A stretch of 11,711 nt of DNA. It comes from Actinomycetota bacterium (GTDB lineage Bacteria > Actinomycetota > Humimicrobiia > Humimicrobiales > Humimicrobiaceae). The DNA is taken from positions 1-11,711 of the forward strand of contig JAFGDA010000108.1 in assembly GCA_016932375.1 (NCBI GenBank), given 5' to 3'. The notes under the pieces are model-generated. The model was not told the origin of the DNA. It saw only the letters and a list, made by a program, of their open reading frames with translations, and made no database searches. Positions 1-6,975 of the stretch are shown in pieces. Position numbers and translations under genes: made by a program. Position 1 is the stretch's first letter. Every line of letters begins with the position of its first letter.

Positions 1-1827
1 AAAATAAAATCCATAAAAAATAAATATATATATGATTTTATTGCAAGGTTTATAAAACTGTTTAACCCTGATTCGGTATTTGTTTGTGATGATTCAGAAA
101 AGGATTTTAATTACATAAGGGAAAAGGCATTAAAGGATGGTGAAGAAATAAGACTCGCAAAACCAGGCCATACGCTTCATTTTGATGGAATTTATGATCA
201 GGGAAGAGACACGGAAGTCACAAAGTTCCTCGTGCCCAAAGGCATGGAATTCGGCAAGAGGCTGAATACAATAGACAAGGATGAGGGAATTGCTGAATTG
301 ATGGGTAAGATGTCAGGTATTATGAAAGGAAGGGAAATGCTGGTGGTATTCTTTACCCTTGGGCCTTCCAGTTCACCTTTTACGATACCTGCTGTCCAGA
401 TTACTGATTCAAGTTACGTAGCACATTCCGAAACAATTTTATACAGGCCCGGCTATGAAGAATTCAAAAAACTAAAGGATTACAACAGTTTTTTCAGTTT
501 TGTACATTCAGAGGGTGAACTGGAGAATGCCGTAAGCAAGAATTTTGATAAGAAAAGAATATATATAGATACAGGCGAAAATATAGTTTATTCGGTGAAT
601 ACGCAATATGGTGGAAATACCATAGGCCTTAAAAAACTTGCAATGAGGCTTGCCATAAACAGGGCTTCGCAGGAAGACTGGCTTACGGAGCATATGTTTG
701 TATCGGGTATTCATGGACCCGGTAAAAGGGTGAGTTATTTCGCAGGTGCTTTTCCTTCAATGTGCGGGAAAACATCTACCGCCATGTTAAGAGGAGAGAC
801 AATAATTGGAGATGATATTGTATATATAAGGAGCATAGAAGGAAAAGCCAGGGCAGTAAATGTCGAAAAGGGTATTTTTGGAATTATCCAGGATATAAAT
901 CCCGATGATGACCCAACGATCTGGGAAATAATTGAGGATGGTAAAGAGGTAATATTCTCAAATGTCCTGATGACAGAAGAAAAGCAAGTATACTGGATAG
1001 GACACCCTGGTAAACCTCCATCAAGGGGTATAAATTATGCCGGCGACTGGTTTCCAGGTAAGTTGGACAGGGATGGAAAACCGGCTACTCCATCTCATAA
1101 GAATGCAAGATTCACTGTCAGTCTCGAAGAGATGAAAAACCTGGACCGGGGATTTTATGATGTAAAGGGAGTTGAGCTTGAAGCAATAATATACGGTGGA
1201 AGGGATTCCGATACCTGGGTTCCGGTGCAGGAAGCATATAGCTGGAAACATGGGATAGTTACAATGGGGGCATCTCTTGAATCAGAGACCACTGCTGCAA
1301 CGCTTGGAAAAACAGGGGTGAGGACATTCAACCCGATGTCCAATATAGATTTCTTATCGATCCCCATAGGCAGGTATATAGATATAAATTTAAAGTTTGG
1401 GGAAAGGCTTGATAAAAAGCCCTGTATTTTCAGTGTTAATTATTTTTTAAAGGATGACAGCGGTAATTTCCTGAATACCAAGCTTGATAAGATGATATGG
1501 TTAAAATGGATGGAGCTAAGGGTTAATGGGGAAGCTGGCGTAATAGACATAGGCACCGGTATGATTCCAAAATATGAAGACCTGGGTGCATTATTTAAAA
1601 AATATCTGAACAGGGATTACAGCAGGCAGGATTATACCGTCCAGTTTACTTTAAGGGTGAGACAAAATGTGGAAAAGATTGAAAGGATAACAAAAATATA
1701 TAAAGATATGGGCTCAAAAGTTCCGCAGGAGCTTTTTACCGAACTTTCCGCACAAAAAGAAAGACTCCTGGTATTATTAAAGGAAAAAGGGGAGTACATA
1801 TCTCCATTCGATTTTAATGGAAGCTAA
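1..1827 (+). CDS. pckG: Phosphoenolpyruvate carboxykinase (GTP), 5'-truncated by window edge
   Basis: The enzyme interconverts oxaloacetate + GTP and PEP + GDP + CO2 in the cytoplasm (gluconeogenesis or anaplerosis). The frame is open from base 1, so the start lies upstream; 608 residues are visible, close to the usual full length of about 600-630, so little is missing. A GTG at 232 is not the start, because the upstream residues (FNPDSVFVCDD, about 21-31) also look like family sequence. In the visible numbering the P-loop is FPSMCGKTST at 251-260 (catalytic Cys255), the second kinase motif GDDIVYI begins at 270, the guanine-pocket NARFT is at 368-372 and FNPMSN at 443-448. The PSMCGKTST version of the P-loop and the overall sequence resemble the thermococcal subfamily more than the animal/actinobacterial one (from memory of the family). 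The gene stands apart from the hydrogenase genes and converges on the DUF1015 gene. Product certain, exact subfamily less so. Confidence 0.96.
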   Translation, partial: KIKSIKNKYIYDFIARFIKLFNPDSVFVCDDSEKDFNYIREKALKDGEEIRLAKPGHTLHFDGIYDQGRDTEVTKFLVPKGMEFGKRLNTIDKDEGIAELMGKMSGIMKGREMLVVFFTLGPSSSPFTIPAVQITDSSYVAHSETILYRPGYEEFKKLKDYNSFFSFVHSEGELENAVSKNFDKKRIYIDTGENIVYSVNTQYGGNTIGLKKLAMRLAINRASQEDWLTEHMFVSGIHGPGKRVSYFAGAFPSMCGKTSTAMLRGETIIGDDIVYIRSIEGKARAVNVEKGIFGIIQDINPDDDPTIWEIIEDGKEVIFSNVLMTEEKQVYWIGHPGKPPSRGINYAGDWFPGKLDRDGKPATPSHKNARFTVSLEEMKNLDRGFYDVKGVELEAIIYGGRDSDTWVPVQEAYSWKHGIVTMGASLESETTAATLGKTGVRTFNPMSNIDFLSIPIGRYIDINLKFGERLDKKPCIFSVNYFLKDDSGNFLNTKLDKMIWLKWMELRVNGEAGVIDIGTGMIPKYEDLGALFKKYLNRDYSRQDYTVQFTLRVRQNVEKIERITKIYKDMGSKVPQELFTELSAQKERLLVLLKEKGEYISPFDFNGS

Positions 1828-1905
1828 AATTGCCAGTTTTTGATAGCCTGTTTTTTTGGTAGCCTTGATATTGGTATTATAAAGTTATCTGTTTTTTATA
1901 AATAA

Positions 1906-1931
1906 ATTAAAAAAATACTGTTTCAAGTACT
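1906..1931 (-). terminator. Weak candidate terminator after the DUF1015 gene
   Basis: Read on the minus strand, AGTACT (1931-1926) and AGTATT (1919-1914) can form a 6-bp stem with one G-T pair and a TGAAAC loop, running straight into a run of T (plus-strand A-tract 1907-1915). The position, about 25 nt past the DUF1015 stop, fits a Rho-independent terminator. The stem is short and AT-rich, so this is tentative. I see no convincing terminator for the convergent PEPCK gene in 1828-1956. Confidence 0.3.
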
Positions 1932-1956
1932 GCATTTTCCATAAAAAAGTTTTACA

Positions 1957-3231
1957 TTAAAATTTATACATGACAAGACCGGTACAGGGTTTTGGACAGA
2001 AATATGTTGATTTTTGTGGCATTAGATATCCGGAAAGGCATATTTCTTCCATTTCGCTTACCGAAGGTGTGTTAAGAAATATTCCAATATCGAATATATT
2101 TTTTCTTACATTGTAAAAGACTTCTTCAGCTGAATTGGTAAAACCGGTATTTAAGATCCCAAGTTTTTTTTCAAGTGTCTTTAAGAGCACATTATGAAGA
2201 ATGTTTATGTCAAGATTGTCATATTTTTGTCTTATGTCCACTATATCATCTCTGGTTTTCAGGTATTTTAAATGATAGGCAGAATCTTTTCCTGAAATAA
2301 CAAATGCCTTTTCTTTTGCCGATTTCGCACAATCGAGCAGTGAAACTATTCTTTCATGATTCACCGAGCCAATGGCGGCAGGTTTAAATAAATCTCCAAG
2401 TATCTCAGTTATCCCTGCAATACCGGGGAAATTGCTGAATTTAACCATCCTGTAAGTAGGGTAAATTTTTATATTTTTTTGACTGCTTTCCATATAGAGT
2501 GTCAATATATAATCCCCGGGGAAAAAAGATTCATTTATGTTTTTCCTGTCCTTGATATTTTTATTCCTGTAAATCATGGAAGTTTCGTAACGATGGTGTC
2601 CATCGGCTATAAGCAGCTTCCTGTCTTTCATATGGGTTTTTATCCCAATGATATCTTTCTTGTCACATGCTCTCCACAACCTGAAATGCAGTTTACTATC
2701 GTAATATGGGGAAACATCCATAAAAGGGCCATTTGATGAAACACTGTCAAGTATTTGAGATATTTTATTTTCATTATCATGGTACAGAGTATATATCATT
2801 CCAAAGTTTGCCATGCATTTTTTTAGAAGTTTTAACCTGTCTTCTTTTGGAGCTGAAAGTGTTTTCTCGTGAGGTATGATATTGCCGTCTTCAAAAGGTT
2901 CTATTTTAGTCAGGCCTATGAAGCCCTTTATTTTACTGGTGTCATGTCCGGTTTTAAAGCTTATCTCTATTATGTAGAAACATTCCCTGTCGTCAGTTAC
3001 AAGCACCCCTTCATTTATCCACCGGTCCAGGAGAGTTGAAGCATTTGTATATTTTTTGCAGTTTTTTCCATCAGGCAATATAATGTTAACTATATTATGT
3101 TCATTTGCGTTCCGCAATTTTTCTTTCAATTCAGGAGATATTACATCATAGGGTGGTGATATAACCATGGAAAAATCCTTAACGTTATTTTCATTAAACA
3201 TTAAACCTCTGAAGGGGAGGATTTCTACCAT
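1957..3231 (-). CDS. DUF1015 family protein, function unknown
   Basis: A 424-residue soluble protein of the DUF1015 family, typical in length. Family hallmarks seen here: the N-terminal LPFRGLMF and SPPYDVIS (about residues 5-32), the HEKTLSAPKEDRLKLL block (about 121-136), FRLWR (about 183-187) and DGHHRYET (210-217), the most conserved stretch, suggestive of an active or metal site. There is no signal peptide or membrane segment. The start ATG (3231-3229) has AAGGA about 6 nt upstream and directly precedes the MVEILPFRGL family start. The gene is a single unit, convergent with PEPCK and divergent from hypB. DUF1015 is found in many anaerobic bacteria, but I know of no established biochemical function and assign none. 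Confidence 0.93.
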   Translation of the reverse strand: MVEILPFRGLMFNENNVKDFSMVISPPYDVISPELKEKLRNANEHNIVNIILPDGKNCKKYTNASTLLDRWINEGVLVTDDRECFYIIEISFKTGHDTSKIKGFIGLTKIEPFEDGNIIPHEKTLSAPKEDRLKLLKKCMANFGMIYTLYHDNENKISQILDSVSSNGPFMDVSPYYDSKLHFRLWRACDKKDIIGIKTHMKDRKLLIADGHHRYETSMIYRNKNIKDRKNINESFFPGDYILTLYMESSQKNIKIYPTYRMVKFSNFPGIAGITEILGDLFKPAAIGSVNHERIVSLLDCAKSAKEKAFVISGKDSAYHLKYLKTRDDIVDIRQKYDNLDINILHNVLLKTLEKKLGILNTGFTNSAEEVFYNVRKNIFDIGIFLNTPSVSEMEEICLSGYLMPQKSTYFCPKPCTGLVMYKF

Positions 3232-3299
3232 TTAAGGTCCTTTCTAATTGAAGGTTATAACTGAAAATAAAAACATTGCAAAAATAAAATTGATTTTAG

Positions 3300-3328
3300 A
3301 TTATAACAACAACATATCTGATTTTCAA
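3300..3328 (-). promoter_or_regulatory. Sigma70-like promoter for the DUF1015 gene
   Basis: On the minus strand TTGAAA (3328-3323) and TATAAT (3305-3300) are separated by exactly 17 nt. This is a near-consensus housekeeping promoter, predicting a transcript start near 3293 and a leader of about 60 nt. It supports a bacterial host. Confidence 0.6.
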
Positions 3329-3359
3329 CCAGGCATTTTGGGGTATTTTCGGGGATGCT

Positions 3360-3388
3360 TTCTAATTTTAAAAGAGTTTATATATAAT
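3360..3388 (+). promoter_or_regulatory. Possible hypB promoter
   Basis: A TATAAT lies at 3383-3388 within an AT-rich run, but the hexamer 17 nt upstream (TTCTAA, 3360-3365) is a poor -35. An alternative pair is TTGGGG (3338-3343) and TCTAAT (3361-3366), also with a 17-nt spacer. TTTATATA (3378-3385) would also pass as an archaeal TATA box. Which one drives hypB cannot be settled by eye. The rest of the 219-bp divergent gap holds no credible gene. Confidence 0.3.
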
Positions 3389-3450
3389 AATGGAAATTTG
3401 CCAATTATTTTAATTAAATTAAGAGTTTTTTAAGAACAGGAAGGAAGGTC

Positions 3451-4116
3451 ATGGATATGAAGATAGAGGTTATAGAAAATGTATTTAAGTATAACAGGAT
3501 TAATGCGGAAAGTAACAGGGAACTGTTTGGAAAACATCACGTACTGGCCCTAAATATACTGTCCTCGCCCGGTGCAGGTAAGACCTCGCTTATAATCGAA
3601 ACAATAAAACATCTCGGAAAATCAGTGAACATAGGAGTAATTGAAGGTGATGTATCTTCAACATACGATGCGCAAAAAATAAAAAAATATATCAACCAGG
3701 TTGTACAAATAAATACAGGTGGCACATGCCACCTTAACGCAACAATGGTAGGAAGGGCGCTTGAGAAATTAGATACCGGGAATATGGACCTGATAATAAT
3801 TGAAAATGTAGGAAACCTTATATGCCCTGTTGGTTTCGATCTCGGTGAGGATTACAGGATTGTCCTTTCATCGGTAAACGAAGGCGACGATAAACCAGTA
3901 AAATACCCCCCGGTTTTTATAAAATGCAACCCTGTTCTTTTAAATAAAATGGATCTTATTGGAATCAGTGATTTTGACCTGGGTTTTTTTATAAAAGAAG
4001 TTAGGAAAATCAATCCATCTGCAGAATTATTAAAATTTTCCTGCAAAACAGGGGAAGGTGTTGAAAAATGGATAGAATGGGTTCTCAAACAGGTTAAGAA
4101 TAAAAAGGGAAAATAG
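3451..4116 (+). CDS. hypB: Hydrogenase nickel-incorporation GTPase HypB
   Basis: A 221-residue SIMIBI-class GTPase that delivers Ni2+ to the immature hydrogenase large subunit, together with HypA. G-domain motifs: P-loop SSPGAGKTS (38-46), EGDVSS (65-70), the ENVGNLICP segment (118-126), NKMD (165-168) and SCKTGEG (197-203). The G-domain metal site appears intact (Cys93-His94 and Cys125). The N-terminal CxxCGC high-affinity Ni motif of E. coli HypB and the His-rich stretch of some homologues are both absent, so this is the minimal form. The start is ambiguous: repeated AGG/AAGG at 3438-3448 serves ATG 3451 (6 nt from the first AGGAAGG) or ATG 3457 (8 nt from the second), a two-residue difference. 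It lies upstream of the hyd operon on the same strand, separated by its own 199-bp regulatory gap. No hypA is visible in the window. Confidence 0.96.
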   Translation: MDMKIEVIENVFKYNRINAESNRELFGKHHVLALNILSSPGAGKTSLIIETIKHLGKSVNIGVIEGDVSSTYDAQKIKKYINQVVQINTGGTCHLNATMVGRALEKLDTGNMDLIIIENVGNLICPVGFDLGEDYRIVLSSVNEGDDKPVKYPPVFIKCNPVLLNKMDLIGISDFDLGFFIKEVRKINPSAELLKFSCKTGEGVEKWIEWVLKQVKNKKGK

Positions 4117-4191
4117 AAAAAAGAATTACCATAATACTGGTTTTTCAAGAACCGGAATTGTCAGAAAATATGCCAGATTGATTGTTATTAA

Positions 4192-4211
4192 TGTTACAAA
4201 CCTTTTACAAA
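4192..4211 (+). repeat. Copy 1 of a 20-bp box upstream of the hyd promoter
   Basis: TGTTACAAACCTTTTACAAA. It matches the copy at 4258-4277 at 18 of 20 bases. Inside, TTACAA occurs twice in the same orientation (4194-4199 and 4205-4210), 11 bp apart. It sits just upstream of the TTGACA at 4219, where an activator would bind, centred about 52 bp before the predicted transcript start. The bases GTTACAAAC (4193-4201) also fit the GTTn3AAC core recognised by SurR in Thermococcales; the regulator here is unknown. Confidence 0.6.
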
Positions 4212-4218
4212 GTATTCA

Positions 4219-4247
4219 TTGACAGTTATTTTTTTATTTGATAGATT
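4219..4247 (+). promoter_or_regulatory. Sigma70-like promoter of the hydBGDA operon
   Basis: A perfect -35 hexamer TTGACA (4219-4224) is followed after 17 nt by TAGATT (4242-4247), which matches TATAAT at 4 of 6 positions. The predicted transcript start is near 4254, giving a leader of about 60 nt before hydB. A strong -35 with a poor -10, flanked by paired repeat boxes, is what one expects of a regulated promoter. Confidence 0.55.
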
Positions 4248-4257
4248 TACCCAAAAG

Positions 4258-4277
4258 TGTTACAAAGCTTTTACAAT
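4258..4277 (+). repeat. Copy 2 of the 20-bp box, downstream of the hyd transcript start
   Basis: TGTTACAAAGCTTTTACAAT, the second copy of the box at 4192-4211, displaced by exactly 66 bp (six 11-bp periods). TTACAA recurs at 4260-4265 and 4271-4276. It lies in the early transcribed leader, a repressor-type position. The two boxes bracket the promoter, so a regulator could act from both, or bridge them on the same DNA face. Confidence 0.6.
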
Positions 4278-4315
4278 TAATTTTTTATGCCTAAACAACA
4301 TTGAAAGGAGATTTG

Positions 4316-5347
4316 ATGCTGTATAAGGTACTTGAAAAAAATGGCTACAGGGATTTCGTGAAATCTTTAATATCAGGCTTTGAATTTATAGGGCCTGTAA
4401 AAAAAGACAGGGCCGTTCATGATTTTAAGGTTATAAAGGATTTCAAAGAACTTGATACGGCCTACATCAGGACCACTATTCCTCCAGCAAAAAAAATATT
4501 ATTTCCACCGGATGAAGAACTTGTATGTTATGAGATTGGTGAAAATATAGATGTAAAACCGGTTGTGGAATCCGGTGAAAAAATTCTCTTTGCAATAAAT
4601 GCCTGGGATATAAATGGAATGAATTTTCTTGACAGGGTATTCACAACAGATTTCATAGACGACAATTATAAGGCAAAAAGGGATAAGCTTATAGTAATCG
4701 GCATGGATACCGAACCTGCGGAAACAAATTTTTCCCCGAGCGTGGGTGCTGAGTTTGCAACCGGGGGGTTCGACCTTTACATGCACGATATTGGAGACCG
4801 TTACTTTATAAGGGTGGCAACTGCAAGAGGTGACGGGCTGCTCAAGCGGTATGCCGTGGTAAAAGATGCTGAAAGGAATGATTTTAAGGAATATGACAGG
4901 TACATGGATAATTACAGGGGCAGGTTCAAACTTGATGTAGACATAAAGAGCTTTTATGATGATTTTGAAGTGATATACGATAAAAAAGAATTCTGGGAAA
5001 ACGCTGCGAAAGATTGCTACAGTTGCGGTTCGTGCAACCTGGTCTGTCCAACATGTTTCTGCTTTAATGTAAAAGACGATATGGAATTAAATCTTAAGAA
5101 AGGAGAAAAGACAAGGGAATGGGATTCCTGTATGATACCGGATTATGGACTGGTAGCAGGAGGGCACAATTTCAGGCCGACAAAAGAAAACCGTTTAAAA
5201 CAGAGATACCGGTGCAAACTGAAGACTTTTAAGGAAAAATATGACAGATATGCATGTGTGGGGTGCGGAAGATGTATAGAAGCATGTCTTGCCAATATAA
5301 ATATTGCAGAGGATATAAACTCTGTAAAGAAAGAGGTGAGTGCATAA
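4316..5347 (+). CDS. hydB: [NiFe]-hydrogenase (sulfhydrogenase) beta subunit, Fe-S protein
   Basis: A 343-residue cytoplasmic iron-sulfur subunit that relays electrons between the HydD small subunit and the flavoprotein HydG. The C-terminal third carries two ferredoxin-type 4Fe-4S sites: Cys234, 237, 240 and 244 (CX2CX2CX3CP), and Cys314, 317, 320 and 324 (CVGCGRCIEAC). Extra cysteines at 247 and 249 (CPTCFC) are typical of HydB/AsrA proteins. Length is near the P. furiosus HydB size (about 367). The start is ATG 4316 because AAAGGAG (4304-4310) sits 5 nt upstream; a TTG at 4301 in the same frame would overlap that site. The stop (5345-5347) abuts the hydG ATG. Homologous to sulfite reductase subunit AsrA, but the adjacent hydrogenase subunits and absence of asrC decide for HydB. 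Confidence 0.94.
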   Translation: MLYKVLEKNGYRDFVKSLISGFEFIGPVKKDRAVHDFKVIKDFKELDTAYIRTTIPPAKKILFPPDEELVCYEIGENIDVKPVVESGEKILFAINAWDINGMNFLDRVFTTDFIDDNYKAKRDKLIVIGMDTEPAETNFSPSVGAEFATGGFDLYMHDIGDRYFIRVATARGDGLLKRYAVVKDAERNDFKEYDRYMDNYRGRFKLDVDIKSFYDDFEVIYDKKEFWENAAKDCYSCGSCNLVCPTCFCFNVKDDMELNLKKGEKTREWDSCMIPDYGLVAGGHNFRPTKENRLKQRYRCKLKTFKEKYDRYACVGCGRCIEACLANINIAEDINSVKKEVSA

Positions 5348-6208
5348 ATGATTATGGATATCAAGGAAAAAGAAACAGCAGGCAGCAGCATATATGTGCC
5401 GGAGATTGCTACGATATTGAAGATAGAGGAGATGTCACAAACTGAAAAACTTTTTGACATAAGGCTTGATGACCAAAAAAAACAGGAAAAATTCTGTTTC
5501 CTGCCAGGCCAGTTTGTGGAGCTTACAATATTTGGGCTTGGCGAAGCACCTTTTTCAATTCCATCATCACCAGGAAACAGGGATTTTTTCCAGCTTTGCA
5601 TAAGGGACACCGGAAATGTTTCAGGAGCAATCCACAGGATGAAGGCCGGAGATAAAATAGGGATAAGAGGTCCTTTTGGGAAAGGGTATTTTCCTTATGA
5701 AAGGATGAAGGGGAAAGATGTAATAATAGTGGCAGGTGGCCTGGGCCTTGCGCCTGTAATGTCACTTATAAAAACAATACTTGAAGACAGGGACAGTTAT
5801 AAAAGACTGGTCATAATATACGGTGCAACGGATCCTTCAAATATATTATTCAGGAAAGATATTGAGGATTGGAAAAAAAGGGATGACATTGAACTTGGTC
5901 TTACCGTTGATAATCCAGATAGTGCATGGCAGGAAAATGTCGGTGTATGCACAAACCTGATACCGGGTATAAACTGTACAGAAGATGCTTATGCAGTGGT
6001 ATGCGGACCTCCCGTAATGTATAAGTTTGTTGTTTCGGAATTTGAAAAGAAATGCATAAAACCGGAAAATATTTTCCTTTCACTTGAGAGAAGAATGGAA
6101 TGCGGGGTAGGAAAATGCAATCACTGCCATGTAGGCAATAAACTATCCTGTGTGGATGGTCCCGTGTTCAGCTTATGGGAAATAAGGAATTTAAAGGAGG
6201 CCATATAA
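5348..6208 (+). CDS. hydG: [NiFe]-hydrogenase (sulfhydrogenase) gamma subunit, FAD/NAD(P) reductase
   Basis: A 286-residue ferredoxin-reductase-family flavoprotein that exchanges electrons between the hydrogenase and NAD(P)(H). Domains in order: an FAD-binding barrel with PGQFVEL (53-59) and APFS (67-70, the usual RxYS-like site with Arg replaced); an NAD(P) domain with GGLGLAP (130-136) and CGPP (219-222); and a C-terminal 2Fe-2S loop with Cys252, 257, 260 and 268 (CX4CX2CX7C), as in PyrK and other HydG proteins. The gene starts immediately after the hydB stop, with GAGGTG about 9 nt upstream inside hydB, so the two are probably translationally coupled. ATG 5354 is a possible alternative start two residues in. 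Not to be confused with the radical-SAM HydG of [FeFe]-hydrogenases. Confidence 0.94.
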   Translation: MIMDIKEKETAGSSIYVPEIATILKIEEMSQTEKLFDIRLDDQKKQEKFCFLPGQFVELTIFGLGEAPFSIPSSPGNRDFFQLCIRDTGNVSGAIHRMKAGDKIGIRGPFGKGYFPYERMKGKDVIIVAGGLGLAPVMSLIKTILEDRDSYKRLVIIYGATDPSNILFRKDIEDWKKRDDIELGLTVDNPDSAWQENVGVCTNLIPGINCTEDAYAVVCGPPVMYKFVVSEFEKKCIKPENIFLSLERRMECGVGKCNHCHVGNKLSCVDGPVFSLWEIRNLKEAI

Positions 6209-6973
6209 ATGAGTAAGCCAAAAGTAGGAATATTTGGATTTACGGGTTGCGGCGGTTGCCAGCTTGAGATACTTAATCTGGAGGATCAATTGCTGGATCT
6301 TGTAGCAGCAATAGACCTGGTTCATTTTACCGAAGCAATAACAGAGCACAGTGATAATTATGATATTGCCCTTGTGGAGGGGGCAATAACCACCAGGCAC
6401 GGGGTGGAAAGGATTGAAAAGATCGGGAAGATTGCAAAGATAATAGTAGCAATAGGTTCCTGTGCAGTAAATGGTGGCCTTAACTGCCTGAAGAACCTTT
6501 ATGGTACAGCGAAAGCAAAAGAACTTGTATATGGGGACAAGAAGGACTGGATAGATAGCATAGATGTTAAGCCGGTTGATGCCTATGTAAAAGTAGACTA
6601 CTATGCAAGGGGCTGTCCTCCAAACAGGTTTGAAATAGTAGACATTATAAGATCTTTAATTGTGGGAAGGAAGCCGGAAATACCGAATTATCCTGTTTGT
6701 GTTGAATGCAAAAGAAATGGGAATACTTGCGTATTTGAATTGGGAATGACATGCCTTGGACCTGTGACAAGGGCAGGTTGCAATTCGAGATGTCCAAACA
6801 GCGGCTCCGGATGTGATGGATGCAGGGGCCTTATTGACGAACCCAATGTAAATGCACAGAAGGATCTTCTAAAAAAATACGGATTGACTGTAGAGGATAT
6901 GGTTGACAGATTTAATCTTTATAATGCTTGCAGGGAGAAAAATATCGCGGAAAAAGTAACTGGAGGTAATTAA
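6209..6973 (+). CDS. hydD: [NiFe]-hydrogenase (sulfhydrogenase) delta (small) subunit
   Basis: A 254-residue small subunit that pairs with HydA and holds the electron chain leading away from the Ni-Fe site. The proximal 4Fe-4S ligands are Cys14, Cys17 (GCGGC), Cys85 (GSCAVNGG) and Cys136 (RGCPPN). Eight further cysteines (164, 167, 174, 182, 191, 195, 202, 205) are enough for medial and distal 4Fe-4S clusters. There is no twin-arginine signal peptide and no membrane anchor, consistent with a soluble cytoplasmic group 3 enzyme. The start ATG follows the hydG stop directly and has a perfect AAAGGAGG (6193-6200) 8 nt upstream. Confidence 0.95.
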   Translation: MSKPKVGIFGFTGCGGCQLEILNLEDQLLDLVAAIDLVHFTEAITEHSDNYDIALVEGAITTRHGVERIEKIGKIAKIIVAIGSCAVNGGLNCLKNLYGTAKAKELVYGDKKDWIDSIDVKPVDAYVKVDYYARGCPPNRFEIVDIIRSLIVGRKPEIPNYPVCVECKRNGNTCVFELGMTCLGPVTRAGCNSRCPNSGSGCDGCRGLIDEPNVNAQKDLLKKYGLTVEDMVDRFNLYNACREKNIAEKVTGGN

Positions 6974-6975
6974 TA

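Noticed and set aside
3248..3433. A 61-codon plus-strand frame beginning with TTG in the DUF1015/hypB gap
   Set aside because: It has no ribosome site, has low-complexity AT-rich content, overlaps the DUF1015 promoter and the candidate hypB promoter, and shows no recognisable motif.
4137..4155. A hairpin (8-bp stem with two G-T pairs, TCA loop) shortly after hypB
   Set aside because: No T-tract follows on the plus strand, so it is not a convincing Rho-independent terminator; it may be incidental.
5143..5610. A 155-codon minus-strand open frame across the hydB/hydG junction
   Set aside because: It is antisense to two well-supported genes, and its translation shows no family motif.
4316..6208. 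Reading hydB-hydG as anaerobic sulfite reductase subunits asrA-asrB
   Set aside because: The families are homologous, but the next genes are the hydrogenase small and large subunits and there is no siroheme-type asrC.
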